A stretch of DNA of 64,000 nt. Origin: Syngnathus acus. Lineage: Eukaryota; Chordata; Actinopteri; Syngnathiformes; Syngnathidae. Shown piece by piece: positions 15,781 through 27,864 of the stretch. Made by a program: the position numbers and the translations under genes. The number at the start of each line of letters is the position of its first letter. Positions within the stretch are counted from its first letter, which is position 1. The notes under the pieces are model-generated. The model did no database searches and was not told the DNA's origin. It saw only the letters and a program-made list of their open reading frames with translations. The stretch lies in the NCBI RefSeq assembly GCF_901709675.1, contig NC_051106.1, forward strand, positions 681,501-745,500, written 5' to 3'.

Positions 15781-18332
15781 TCACTCCACTTCCCAGGTCA
15801 TTATAGATCTCCCAGGCATATGCAGTCCTTTTGAATATTTCCCCAGCAGTTCTGCCCTCTGTGAGTATACCTGTGGGTTCACACCCTGTGTTGTGATGGT
15901 TTTCACCAGGTGGAGGAATTGGTTCTCACGTTCATAGTTCAGAACAGTCTTTTCAAATGAAAAACTTTCACAGAAAGAACAGCATAAGCATTGCAAGACA
16001 GAATCAAATGCACAAGCATTGAGCACAAACACTTTTGATGTGCGAAGTTTAACAGGCTGTTGATGGTTCCCGTTTTTCAACAATGGTACCTTGACTTTTT
16101 TCCAGCCCACTTGTGTATCAATATGCAGCCATTCAGGACAAGGAGAGAGATATGAAGTTATCTTTCTTTTTTTCGGTGGGACCGCTAAACATCTCCAGTT
16201 CTCAACTGCACTGTCAGTAGATGCATCTGGCTCCGCTCCAGGATGAGATTTTTTTTCCCTTTTGTTTACTACTTCAGTTTGAGAAGTACTGCAGACATTG
16301 TCAGGCTCTTTGACAGTCGTGGCATCACACACATCCTTTTCACTTTTTTGTTTTGCAGAGCAAATTCGCATGTTTCCCTCAATGAAGGAAAGATGACGAG
16401 CAACAAACCGGTCCACACGAATGGGTAGGCTTTCATGCTTGAAAAGGCGCCTTTTTTTATGTTTTTGAACTCTGTTTCAACAGCTGCGGAACTTGCAGTG
16501 ATGCTGGTGCTTTTGAAGAGAGGGACCATTATTGCTGTCCAGAATGGCAAGTAACTTCCAAGTCTTGTTATTTGGGGAATAATCTCAGGGAGGAAGTGGA
16601 TGTTGTCTCTATCCCCATCAGCCATGGCAAGTGACCTGCTCTCCTCACATATTTCTGTCACCCACTGTCGGACATTAGTCTGGATGTGCTGATTTAATGC
16701 ATCACCTGGTTCTTGTCCCTCAACTTCCTCATCTGAAATGGGGAGAAATTCCTCTGCGATTTGCGCTCTCAAGTATTTCTTGCACTTTTCTGATGGGATA
16801 GGGGCTCCAGAATTGTCATTACCCTCTGTCTCACTCAGTGCCACAATGGTGATAGCACGAAGAAGTTCTTTTGCATGTTGCAAACATTGTGACTTAAGAA
16901 GCTGTGCTATTGACCTAACAAAGAAATCCTTAACACGAGGTCTTTTGTTTTTCAGGCAGTCCCATCGGCAGATCATCTTAATACAGTGTGCTACGTCTAC
17001 CTTGACAAAACATGGGGGTAGATGTCCAGGTTGATTCCCACGTGAAATGTTAAAGCACTCATTGATGTAGCTCTTCAGATCAGGATGAGGGGTAAAAGCT
17101 TTGACTAGAGCTCCAAGAATCGCCAGAGAAAAGTCACTCACTGCTTCTTTAGGAACAGATGCACCTGCATGGATCCATTCCTTCAGCCACTGTGTGATAG
17201 CATTAACATCATGCTTCTCTGACAGCATCTGCACGACTGGGACACTGGAGCTGGTATGCCCTGTCATAACACCCTGATACAGGAAGATATGGCCAGACAT
17301 GCCATTCGACCTCATCAGTTTTTTAACTATTGAGCCAGTTGCATCAACACATAATATTGGGTGAGATTTCTTTAAGCTCTTGTACACATCCATTTGTGTT
17401 TGACTCCAATAGTGACAGAAAAACTTGTCAAGTCCAATGCCTTTGATGCTGTCACTGTGAGGTGCACTGTATTTCAACATCTGCAATGATAAAATTGGAT
17501 TTTTGTCACCTAATGCCAAATCATTTTTCTCTTGCTTTGCCTTGCGCAGGGTGGCCAAATTTGGCAGGTGGCTTGGCTCAGGGTCTCCGAAGTCCATCAA
17601 TTTATTTGCCTGTGATGCTCGCCATACATGTGGTTCCATCCTGCCCTCACAAAGTTCCTTGGCTACCTGCACACGCAACTGTCCAGATAGAAACCGCTTT
17701 GAGCTACCAGTGTGTAGGGAGTCATCACTGTTCTTAATGAAACAGTTCAATATTATTGGACTGTTAATTTCTGGCTCTCCGCTACAATTAATGTTGAGAA
17801 GGCCATGACACTCCTTGCAGTATCCTCTGATTTCGATATAATTATTTGAGACCAATGGCTAGACCTTGGCTCTTTTAAAAACAAATGTGCAAGGAATTTT
17901 GACTGTTTTCCAGATTTGTTCATTTATGATGTGGGTCCAGGTGCCAGGCTTCAAAATTGTATATTCTCTTTTTCGGGTTCGACAGTTCTTATCTTTGTAT
18001 TCAGCCTTTTCCGAAATAAATTCCATCCACTTGTCAAAAGGAATATGAAGCTGAAAGGACCGTTCAGGTCCTGATTCCGAGCTTGCTTCACTGCTAGTTT
18101 CAGGATCAGTTTCATCATGAATGAATCCCAGAGCTGACCAGATATTGCGTCTGTTTGTTTTTACAAAGGTGTACAGAGCCTTTGCAGACATCTTCTTTTC
18201 CAACTGGTCACTCAGATCTGTCCACACAGTAGCGCTTGGAGTGGCTACGTTACCATTTTCAAGTATGGCCTCTTTTGATGAGCAGAGAACTGCAACAATT
18301 AAATCATTGTCTACTGCTGGTTGTTTGGGCAT
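15781..18332 (-). pseudogene. MULE-like transposase with C-terminal cysteine-peptidase-like module, two lesions
   Basis: The protein is read from MPKQPAVDND (18332). 157 codons lead to an in-frame TAG (17859-17861), after which the same frame continues for over 500 codons from about 17858. It holds a CKEC...C cluster, then a DDE-type core: DATG (D171 of the second segment), VSDFSLAI (D241), VDVAHCIKM and SSAAVETEFKN (E460 or E462). The D241 and E contexts resemble the MULE transposase. At the A-run 16452-16458 the frame shifts by one base; the continuation (211 codons, 16416-15781) holds VLNACAFDSVLQCL, very like the USP Cys box. No introns are evident. The N-terminal 150 residues may be a Myb/MADF-like DNA-binding region, which is a guess. 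The C-terminus may continue in an unseen exon, since no catalytic His region is visible. Confidence 0.85.
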
Positions 18333-18581
18333 CTAGTTGAAGGACAAATATAAATATAATCAGGATTCATTGCTTGAATAATTAAAATTACACATGCGTG
18401 ATCATTATAATTGCTATGCTCGGACGGAAAAATGATGCAAAGGGAAAAATATTGTGACATCAAAATGTATCAAGCATGCTTTCTTTAGAAATTTAGTTTT
18501 CTTGGTCAGTGCAAATTACACACGTATAATAAGACAATGTTAGCCAACTAGCTATTCAGACTACCTAGGGTGTTTTTAATT

Positions 18582-18871
18582 CAGAGGCATAGCCAGGAAT
18601 TTTTCCAGTAGGGGCGCACGCCCACAGGAAAAAAAATCGAACATCACCCACGCCGTTCGCTGATCGCTAAAACAACATCCGGGTCCGGGAGGCAAACGGT
18701 GAATGGATAACATCGCGCACATAGAATAGCGCAAGCACATTCGCGCAAGACCGAAAGAAAAAAAACGGCATGAAAATGAAGAATCGAAAAAGCTCGATTT
18801 TTTTCAACCGGGGCGCAGGGAGTCCTAACCGGGGCGCCGCCCCGGCTCGCCCCGGCTTGGCTACGCCTCTG
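18582..18871. mobile_element. hAT-type MITE, family CAGWGGCRTAGCC, copy 1
   Basis: The 290-bp element has termini CAGAGGCATAGCC and GGCTACGCCTCTG and an 8-bp duplication TTTTAATT (18574-18581, 18872-18879). It sits upstream of the foldback transposase start codon, inside the foldback element. Copy 2 is at 50484-50765. Confidence 0.93.
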
Positions 18872-19319
18872 TTTTAATTCTATATTGTAGGAACTCCGTT
18901 TTTTTTTTTTTTTTTACACATTTTACTTACATTGGTCGATGGTCACTTCCCAGAAAAAGACGCTTTCTGTCACTCACTGTTATTAAATCTTCGGAGATAG
19001 TTGTGCATTTGTCGCTTGAAAAAGTTGCACGTCTTTGTTTGTCGCCACCCTGTTGCGATATGTCTTACCGGCCTGCAGAGGTCACCTTGCATGGTAATTA
19101 GTTGGATAATACATGTGTAAGAATTGAGGAGTTATCATGATGTCAAGTGAAAAAGAATAAAATACATGACAGGGGGTTAATGAAGATGCATGATTTTAAT
19201 AATGAAAAATTGCAATGGCACAAACAAATGGTTAATTAATGGAGCAAGGATTTGACATCTCAAGAAAATAAATTAGTATTAAATGAATGACAAATTGAAT
19301 GATTCACTGAACGCCAACA

Positions 19320-19881
19320 AATTTTTTTGCGGCACAATCGGTACCATTTCTGCAGCACAAACCAGCACAAACGAAACACAAACGAACGGCACTATTTTGG
19401 GTCCATTTGGAAGTAAACAGGGGGCGGGGCTACGTGACGTCATCGCTATAAAATAAATGTGTAATATCTACGAAACGGAAGCAGCACAAACGAAAATTTT
19501 TGCTGCACAAACCTGCACAAACGAAGCACAAACGAACGGTACCATTTTGGGTCCATTTGGAGCGAAATGGGGGGCTGGGTGACGTCATCGCTATAAAATA
19601 AATGTGTAATATCTCAGAAACGGAAGCAGCACAAACGAAATTTTTGCTGCACAAACCAGCACTAACGAAGCACAAACGAACGGTACCATTTTGGGATTCA
19701 TTTTGAGCAGATGGGGGGCTGGGTGAACTCTGGATGACCTATAAAAGAATCGTTCATTACTAAAAAACCATAGCAGCACAAACGAAAATTTTTGCTGCAC
19801 AAACCAGCACAAACGAAACTGACTATTTTGCTTAAATTCTGCGTGGGGTGGGGGGCCAGCTTCACGCAGGTCATTCACGCA
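19320..19881 (-). repeat. right terminal repeat of the foldback element
   Basis: Three full units and one partial unit are present, inverted relative to the left repeat, including one variant unit (about 19690-19830) in the outermost position as on the left. Perfect TGACGTCA sites lie at 19435 and 19580. At about 560 bp this arm is shorter than the left arm. Confidence 0.88.
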
Positions 19882-19890
19882 ACTGACAAC

Positions 19891-21405
19891 ATTTAAGTGG
19901 CGAGAGCAGGCTGTTATTGCACAGTGATGTCTCTGAGTCTCTGAGTGGTGTGAATTCATCAGAGCGACAACCTGGGGGAAGAAGTTGTGTCTGTGTCTGC
20001 TGGTTTTGGCGTACAGCGCTCTGTAACGCCGTCCGGAGGGGGGCAGTTTGAACAGACTGGGACCTGGGTGAGAAGGGTCTGCAGAGATGTTACTTGCACG
20101 TTTCCTGGTCCTGGACAGGTACAAGTCTTGGATAGATGGGAGGTTGATCCCGATTATCTTTTTCGCAGACCTGATTGTCCATTGCAGTCTGTGCTTGTCT
20201 TGTTTGGTGGCCGATCCAAACCAGACAGTGATGGAGGTGCAGAGGATAGACTGGATGATGGCAGTGTAGAAGGTCTTCAGCAGCTCCTGTGGCAAGTTGA
20301 ACTTCCTGAGCTGTCTCAGAAAGTACAACCTCTGCTGGGCCTTCTTCAGGACAAAGTCTATGTGGCCGGTCCATTTCAGGTCCCGGGAGATTGTGGATCC
20401 CAGGTGATAGCATTACTGAGGATGCTGACGGGTGGAAGTGGCCAAGGGTCTCTCCTGAAGTCCACTGTCATCTCCACGGTCTTGAGCGGGTTCAGCTCCA
20501 GGTGGTTTTGGTTGCACCAGTGGACCAGCTGCTCCACCTCCTGTGTGTACGCAGTCTCGTCACCGTCCCGGATCAGTCCGATGAGAGTGGTGTCGTCTGC
20601 ATACTTCAGGAGCTTCACAGAAGAGTCGCCTGAGGAGCAATCGGTGTAGAGAGAGAAGAGCAGTTGGAAGAGTACGCACCCCTAGGGGGCGCCAGTGCTG
20701 ATAGTCCGGGTGTCGGATGTGATGGTCCACAGCCTCACATGTTGTTTCCTGTTGGTCAGGAAGCTGGTGATCCACTGACAGGTGGAGGCAGGCACCGCGA
20801 GCTGGATGAGCTTCTGGTGGAGGATGTCGGGAGTGATGGTGTTGAACGCCGAGCTGTTGTCCACAAACAGGATTCTGGCGTACGTCCCTGGGGTGTCTAG
20901 GTGGCGCAGGATGTAGCGCAGTCCCATGTTGACCTGATACTCCAGATACACAAGAAAATGACTTAAAAAGCAAAGAAAAGTCGATGTTCCAAGACAAGAG
21001 TCCTTTAAATATAATGAAAATGTATTAGACGCGAGGGCACCTCGTAATAATCTCTTAGAAAATATTAAATTTTCACGACGAGCAAACGAGCGCCAACGAT
21101 CCCTGTGAGCATTTTGTCGTCTAAAAGCGGTCTATTAGCGGTCTATCCGTTCACCCACTCTATTAAAACAATATTAATAGCTTTTCATTCTTTTCACCGC
21201 TGGCGTCATGTTTGTTGTTCAGTTCGACCATTTCGAATGGGCAGCGCTATCTGGTGGCTAAATTGTTGAACTTCCATTCCAATGCCATTTAGTCCACAAA
21301 CAGGATCCTGGCGTACGTCCCTGGGGTGCCTAGGTGGCGCAGGATGTAGTGCAGCCCAATGTTGACCGCATCGTCCACCGACCTGTTAGCCCGGTCTTTT
21401 ACGTC
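19891..21405 (-). mobile_element. LINE body (reverse transcriptase and 3' UTR), right part of the split LINE
   Basis: Minus-strand frames carry RT motifs: FVDNSSAFNT (motif A, in 20682-20951), YADDTTLIG (active site, in 20376-20618) and the post-palm region with KFNLPQELLKTFYT and SGRRYRALYAKTSRH (in 19591-20328). Frames are broken by shifts, so it is dead. The 3' UTR continues at 6090-6342 across the foldback insertion. An insert at about 20938-21290, whose edge looks like a Kolobok end, is flanked by a duplicated LINE stretch of roughly 75 bp (20857-20935 and 21293-21367). The 5' side stops near 21405. Confidence 0.85.
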
Positions 21406-21424
21406 CAGATAATATTATTTAGCA

Positions 21425-22547
21425 TGAAGGAATAGGGTCAAAAGACACAAAACCCGCCTAGCCACAATAACAGATACGCTCACATCTCTTTGGATAAAGT
21501 ATATAAGCAGACAAGTATATTCATGGAATCAACAAATAAAGCAGACATAACTACACATTCTTTGATATAAGATAATAACAGAGGTTGCTACAACTTCATG
21601 ATTCAATATGTATTTCTGTGCACTGCAACATAAATGTCTTTTGATATGTTGCTTAAATAGCTTAATGACCCTTAAGGAACTGTGTAATGCATGCCTGATG
21701 TTTGTTCTCTAAATCATGGACACGGCCAGAGTCGTCTTGACCGTTCAGTACTTGATTATATCTTGTGTTTTGACTAAACGTCATATTTCGCCTAATGCGG
21801 GACGCCAGCTTTTCGATTACTACTGAACGCTCTGCACAGAGGGAAATGTTTTGCCTAACAGAAAAGATATGGTGGGAAGCATGATTAAACTAAGAATATA
21901 ATGATGTGAGCAAAGACATGGATTAATGATGTTACAGCTCACATAAATTCGTACAAAATGACAAAAGTGAAAGAATGAGGTACGACAGTATATGTGCAAG
22001 GAATGGAGCAGAATGTTTACAGGAAGGTCACTTGGAGATAAAACCAGCTGGTGCCAGAAGGAGACAGCCAAGGACTCGGCCAAAGATGATCCCCAAGGCC
22101 GAAAGACAGGATGGAAGACGGCAGCCCCCACACACACACCGAATCGTCCATACCAGCACCCACTCCGATGGAATCAAACTCTACTGCGAACTCGCCCCAC
22201 CCCAACGACTCATCACCCATCAAACGCGCCCCACACCGGCATGAGCAACTGAATATAAGCAGACCAAAGAACCTTGAACGTTGCCTTTTCTGAATGGAGA
22301 CTTTCTGCTCTTGAAAGGCCCAGCGCTGTATTGTACTTTCCTGAAAACAGAGCTTTCTTAACAAGAATTATGATTGAACTCAACCAACCTGTGTAAGTCT
22401 AATTTCTGCTTCAGTGTCCTTGCATTTTCCTAAATCTGAAGAAATTAAACGAGCACGCAGTGAGTGAATTGGATAACAGGTGATTGGCAATGGCTTTTGC
22501 CGTGAGGCGCAGATAGCGCTCCCTAAATTGTGGACCAAAATCCAACA
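21425..22547 (+). repeat. 5' LTR of the LARD-like element
   Basis: Starts TG and ends CA. It is matched base for base, apart from a few single-base length changes in C-runs, by 30698-31058 plus 31775-32543. Confidence 0.88.
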
Positions 22548-22549
22548 AA

Positions 22550-22567
22550 TGGTGACCATCCGACGTG
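22550..22567 (+). other. primer-binding site of the LARD-like element (tRNA-Trp-like)
   Basis: TGGTGACCATCCGACGTG starts two bases after the LTR. It equals the tRNA-Trp primer site used by some retroviruses except for two extra bases after TGGTGACC. Confidence 0.7.
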
Positions 22568-23028
22568 ATTTCTTCAGAAGGGAAAGTGCATGCTCCAGGA
22601 AAGATTCTTCCATCTCCGCTCTTGCTCAACAATATTGCAGTCCGATCAACACAAAAGGTAAGGGGGAACTTTTTTATAAAAATCTCCCAGTTCAGCAATG
22701 TTGTGGAGTGAAAGCGGAGTAAAATTAAAATTAAATATTAATAATTTTAGCTCTGTGTTCAGGAATTGTGGTTGTATGTATATACTACATTTATGCTTGT
22801 ATGGGAACTGGTGAAAAAGTGACGTGTTGTGGAAAAGAAAAGGAGAAAGGTGGTGAGGACTTCGTCTGATCAGCGAAGGAAACTCACACCGTGGAACTTG
22901 TGGGATGCCAATGGCTAGCATATAGGCACCGGAGTGGCCTCAATAGTAGACGCTTAGGGACTGTACTGTTGCCTAAGGTCAGGGTCGATTGGATCGGCCA
23001 GGCCACCAATACGAGTCGGGGACTCGTG

Positions 23029-23059
<31 letters not shown>

Positions 23060-26000
23060 TGACGGCATCGCTGATATAGCAGGACGGATGCCTGGCGACC
23101 TCAATAGTGCGACCTTAGAGACTTATATTGTTGTCTAGGGCGAAGGGTAACTGGGTTAACCAGGTCGCTACATAATTGTTGAAGTGTGTCTATGATAATA
23201 TTGTGTGGAAAGCAGGCTTGGCTGTCAGATGGGACAGTGACGCAGCTAGAGAAGTGAGTGATTAGTTGTGGTGCTGCTGTTCATGGGGTGGAAGTGATGA
23301 TTTGTGGTTCATGAAGAACAATAAGTTGATTTGTATAAAATTGTTGATTTTTATTTTTTGTCATGTGAGTTGGAGTCAGAAAAAATGGCTTAAAAATAAT
23401 TTGATAAAGAATGTATAGATATAATTAGCATGAAGGTTATATCCCATTGTGTGGTGGGGTTAAACTGTAACCATTTTTGTTTTCAAAAGGGTGCGGCTCT
23501 AAAGTTTGGGCCAAACGGTCAGGTGGGCACAAATGCATATTCTGGACAGAGGTGGGGGGTTGCATTGTGCGACGTGGTGGTGGTGAGGCTCTCCACACTT
23601 CGGTTGCCCCCCCCTTGTCATCAACTGGGAAGATTGTCATGTCTATGTTGTGGGCCCGTGTGTTATCTATGTTTGTCTTTGTGTATCAGTTTGTTATAAA
23701 TTATGGAATTGGGCTAAAATGTTGCACGAAGATGGTGTGCTAGACAATGGTTTATCAGATTTGCATTGTTAAATGTAAAAATTAGAAATTATAGAATAAT
23801 CTGAGGGTTGTGGGCAGAAACTGGTCCAAAAAGGAGAGTGCCCAACCCTCATAAAAAATGTGAGAGTAAGAGAGAACAGGCATTATTGAATTGGATCAAA
23901 TTACATAAATTGTGATTGCAGATGTTAAATTTAGGAGGAATTATTGATCGATTAGGACATTAGACTATGCAAGGTGGTTACATGTAAGAATAAATCAAAG
24001 ATTTGAATCACTTAGAGTTAAAAACAACAAATAAAAACGACATTGCAAGGGGGCACTTTTTATTAAAAGAACACCAAGTAAATTATTGAGTAGGGGGCAT
24101 TTGTGATTGGGATTAAATTAAGGATAAAATTAGGTCAATGATGAGAAATCAATGGTGCTCTGCACAAAAAAGGCTAAAATTTTAATGAGGAAATATTTGG
24201 AGTACTTGGGTTTATTTTGTTTATTGTTATGTTTTCTTTGTGTTCTTGGGTTAGGGTTCAGGTGTTCCTTGTTATTCTCTTATCGCTTGCATTGTAAATG
24301 TCTTCTTTATGCAGATAGGTTAACAGGCTAGGAATTTAGTGAGGAGATAATTGATCAATTGATGAGGGTTAATAATTGTCCAAATTCTAGTCACATGTTT
24401 TGAGGGACCACAGCAACAACATTATATTTGGAGGCCATTATTTAGTACGTGATGACAGTGTCTAGATAAGTAGACTGTTTTATCAAAAAAATGTGAGAGT
24501 GAAGGAGGAGGTTTGAGTTGTAAGCTGGCATTTGGGTGCCACTTTTAAGAGTCTGTGCAGGAGCAGAGATTGTTTTTGTTTGTTTTTAAAGATATATTTA
24601 ACAGTTTATCTCGGTGCAGTAATATAGCAATTTAGAAAGACTTAAAATTAAAAGCAAAATTACATTTTAATTCTGACACATGCCAGCTAACATGAGGATG
24701 GCAAATAAATAAATGAATAAATACTAGCTCAAATGTGGCATGTGTTTTAAATTGGGCGATAAGACATTCACTTTCAAGCACTATCATTTAGCGCTGCTGA
24801 CAACAATAACATATGAGATGGTAAATCAAGGAGGAGTGTCATATTTGGAACACAGGCGCTGTATGACCTATAGATTGAACAATAACATTCACCGCATATA
24901 CAACCATGTTGGTAGATTGTTAAATTACATTACAGTTTAATACAAAGGATTTCGGAACTTTATTTGATGATAAACACTGGAACGAGGATTTTAGCTGTGT
25001 TAATGGTGGATGGATTACTCAGAAAAAAAAAAAAAAAAAAGCATTTGATAAGGGCGGCTTGATAGTAAGATGATGAGTGTGCGCAACTGGTAGGAGACAA
25101 AATGTTAAGAGGAAGATTTGGGGTGTAAGGAACAAATACTACACAGGAAGACTGATAACACGAAGATAGTTTGTGAAATTTGTGTCCCAGTGTGTTCTGC
25201 CCTAGCGTGTGGCACAAGTCCTGAACTGAGTCCTCGTACTCCACTGGCTGTCTCAAAATCAACAGAGGACTGTCCCTGGTCATGAGACACCTTTGACCTT
25301 TGGGAGAACAACGGGAACTATTATCATGCTTGAAGGGGGCAAGCACAGCTCTTCACAGGACAAGAACCATACAGTTGGTGGAACACACACAGTTGCAGAT
25401 CAAAAAGAAAATGGACTGAAAGAACAAAGACAAGATGGACGCATTTGAGAATGGCGGACAATCCAGCCCTGAGTCATCATCATGAGAATCTAAGAGGAGA
25501 GGCTGCTAAAGACTTGCACAAGGCACATGAAGTCAAACTGGACACATTGCTAAAGACTGCTGAAGCATTACAAAGTTGGTGGAGTATGGGACAAAAGGGA
25601 TGGAAGTGTGTTTGGGTGCTGGGGCGGACATAACTGAGGAGTTTTGATAAAAGAGGGAATAATAAGGCTGCTTATTGACATTGAAACGGAGATAAAAAAC
25701 AAAATACATCGATATGGACAGTGAAGATGCACTAATAATAACAAATCATACGACAGCGTGATCAGAATCTTTGCAAAGTGTGCATTGATCGATAGAAATT
25801 AAATCATTTGAATCATAAATTTCTATATGTAACATAGCATTTCGAAGACATGATGAACCTAATTGAAATAATGACATTTATAATTGGACCGGTGAAAATT
25901 TGGATTCGGGCAACAGAAGGCTGAATTGCTAAACTTAATTGACCTTTATCAAAACGACAGAATTTAATTACACATCAATTGCGACTGATTTATAGGATGC

Positions 26001-26250
26001 ATATTTGAGTTTGAAGGGGTGAGGGGCCATAAGAAAGTTGGAATTCTGGATAGTCAGCAAAATAGTAATACAGGGCACTACTTAATTAAAAAAGAATACA
26101 GTAGGGTTTTTAAATAACAATTACGGTGACATGACCCTTGCGACAATTGATTTAAATGGCAATTTATGATAGGTACTTGGGGTTAGGATTAACAATCCAT
26201 CCATCCATCCATTACTGGTGCGGCTCGTCCTTACGAGGGTCACGGAGGAT
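22568..26250 (+). other. non-coding interior of the LARD-like element
   Basis: No frame above about 130 codons and no conserved motif is visible. Around 22890-23000 and 23065-23160 a stretch of about 85 bp occurs twice in diverged form (CCTCAATAGT...), separated by an A-run (23031-23057). The rest is AT-rich sequence that I cannot assign. Confidence 0.6.
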
Positions 26251-26339
26251 TAACAATAATAACTAGAATTTGCAATTCCTGAAGAAATTGCGTGTGAAGG
26301 TGAAGAAGTTGAATAAATATTTAAGGAATGTTGCAGAAT

Positions 26340-27540
26340 GATGTTGAAACGAGTTGAATCGGTTGAAAAATGTAGAAATGAGAAGGGAAAAAGGAATTGG
26401 GTGTGAATTTCAAAATAAAAGATGTGAAGTTTTTGGTAAGTTGTGGAATAGGTAGAAAAATGATGAACAGTTGAAAGTTGGAATGGGTTGAATCGGTTGA
26501 AAAATGTAGAAATGAGATGGGGGAAAAGGAATTGGGTGTGAATTTCAAAATAAAAGATGTGAAGTTTTTGGTAAGTGGGAAGTTGTGGAATAGGTAGAAA
26601 AATGATGAACAGTTGAAAGTTGGAATGGGTTGAATCGGTTGAAAAATGTAGAAATGAGAAGGGAAAAAGGAATTGGGTGTGAATTTCAAAATAAAAGATG
26701 TGAAGTTTTTGGTAAGTGGGAAGTTGTGGAATAGGTAGAAAAATGATGAACAGTTGAAAGTTGGAATGGGTTGAATCGGTTGAAAAATGTAGAAATGAGA
26801 TGGGGAAAAGGAATTGGGTGTGAATTTCAAAATAAAAGATGTGAAGTTTTTGGTAAGTGGGAAGTTGTGGAATAGGTAGAAAAATGATCAACAGTCGAAA
26901 GTTGGAATGGGTTGAATCGGTTGAAAAATGTAGAAATGAGAAGGGAAAAAGGAATTGGGTGTGAATTTCAAAATAAAAGATGTGAAGTTTTGGGAAGTTG
27001 TGGAATAGGTAGAAAAATGATGAACAGTTGAAAGTTGGAATGGGTTGAATCGGTTGAAAAATGTAGAAATGAGAAGGGAAAAAGGAAATATTGGAGAATT
27101 GGGTGTGAATTTCAAAATAAAAGATGTGAAGTTTTTGGTAAGTTGTGGAATAGGTAGAAAATGATGAACAGTTGAAAGTTGGAATGGGTTGAATCGGTTG
27201 AAAAATGTAGAAATGAGAAGGGAAAAAGGAATTGGGTGTGAATTTCAAAATAAAAGATGTGAAGTTTTTGGTAAGTTGTGGAATAGGTAGAAAAATGATG
27301 AACAGTTGAAAGTTGGAATGGGTTGAATGGGTTGAAAAATGTATAAATGAGAAGGGAAAAAGGAATTGGGTGTGAATTTCAAAATAAAAGATGTGAAGTT
27401 TTTGGTAAGTTGTGGAATAGGTAGAAAAATGATGAACAGTTGAAAGTTGGAATGGGTTGAATGGGTTGAAAAATGTAGAAATGAGAAGGGAAAAAGGAAA
27501 TATTGGTGAATTGGGTGTGAATTTCAAATAAAAGATGAAA
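26340..27540. repeat. minisatellite, about 8 units of 133-144 bp
   Basis: The landmark GGGTTGAAT recurs at 26485, 26627, 26768, 26909, 27042, 27186, 27320 and 27454. Spacing varies because some units carry an extra GGTAAGTGGGAAGTT-type segment. Units contain GGGTGTGAATTTCAAAATAA and GAAGTTTTTGGTAAG. Being A/G-rich on the + strand, the array gives long but meaningless open frames on the minus strand. Confidence 0.92.
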
Positions 27541-27864
27541 ACGTGAACATTTTGAATTTGGCAAGTTTGGGAATGTCCCCAATGTGATTTGAATGTGTTG
27601 AATTATGTGAATTTCAAACTGGAACAACGTAAATGTGAAATGTTGAATCTGCCATTAAGAATGAATGGGGCAAAATTGGCCGTAAATTTGTGAATTTTGC
27701 GAAAACGGAAAATTTTTCGAACGAAAAAAATGTAAGCACCCATGCCATGAATATTTGGAATAAGTGAAAAGTGGAACGGAGTGAATCGGTTGAAGTATGT
27801 GGAACTAGTTAAGCGGCAAAGAAAGTTAGCGGAAAGCTAGCGCAAAATGCTGTAGAATAACAAT

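Larger units (their letters stand above)
6343..19881 (-). mobile_element. Mutator-like foldback DNA transposon with tandem-unit terminal inverted repeats
   Basis: The element is bounded by an exact 9-bp direct repeat, ACTGACAAC (6334-6342 and 19882-19890), the TSD size of the Mutator/MULE superfamily. Its ends are long inverted repeats made of units of about 145-150 bp: left 6343-6735 plus 14815 to about 15445, right about 19320-19881. Between them is a minus-strand transposase gene (15781-18332). Removing the Gypsy insertion and the MITE at 18582 leaves about 5.16 kb. Long subrepeated TIRs flanking a MULE-related transposase are the architecture of foldback (FB/NOF-like) elements. The outermost 10 or so bases of the two ends are poorly matched, so the exact termini are inferred from the TSD. 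Confidence 0.85.

Noticed and set aside
23031-23057. A-run as a retroposon poly(A) tail
   Set aside because: The sequence resumes on the far side with a diverged copy of the same leader repeat and no target duplication, so a simple internal A-run is likelier.
26250-27527. 425-codon minus-strand frame rich in F, S, T, H, Q
   Set aside because: It is the minisatellite read in a frame that happens to lack stops; other frames of the array are also open and the unit length is not a steady multiple of three.
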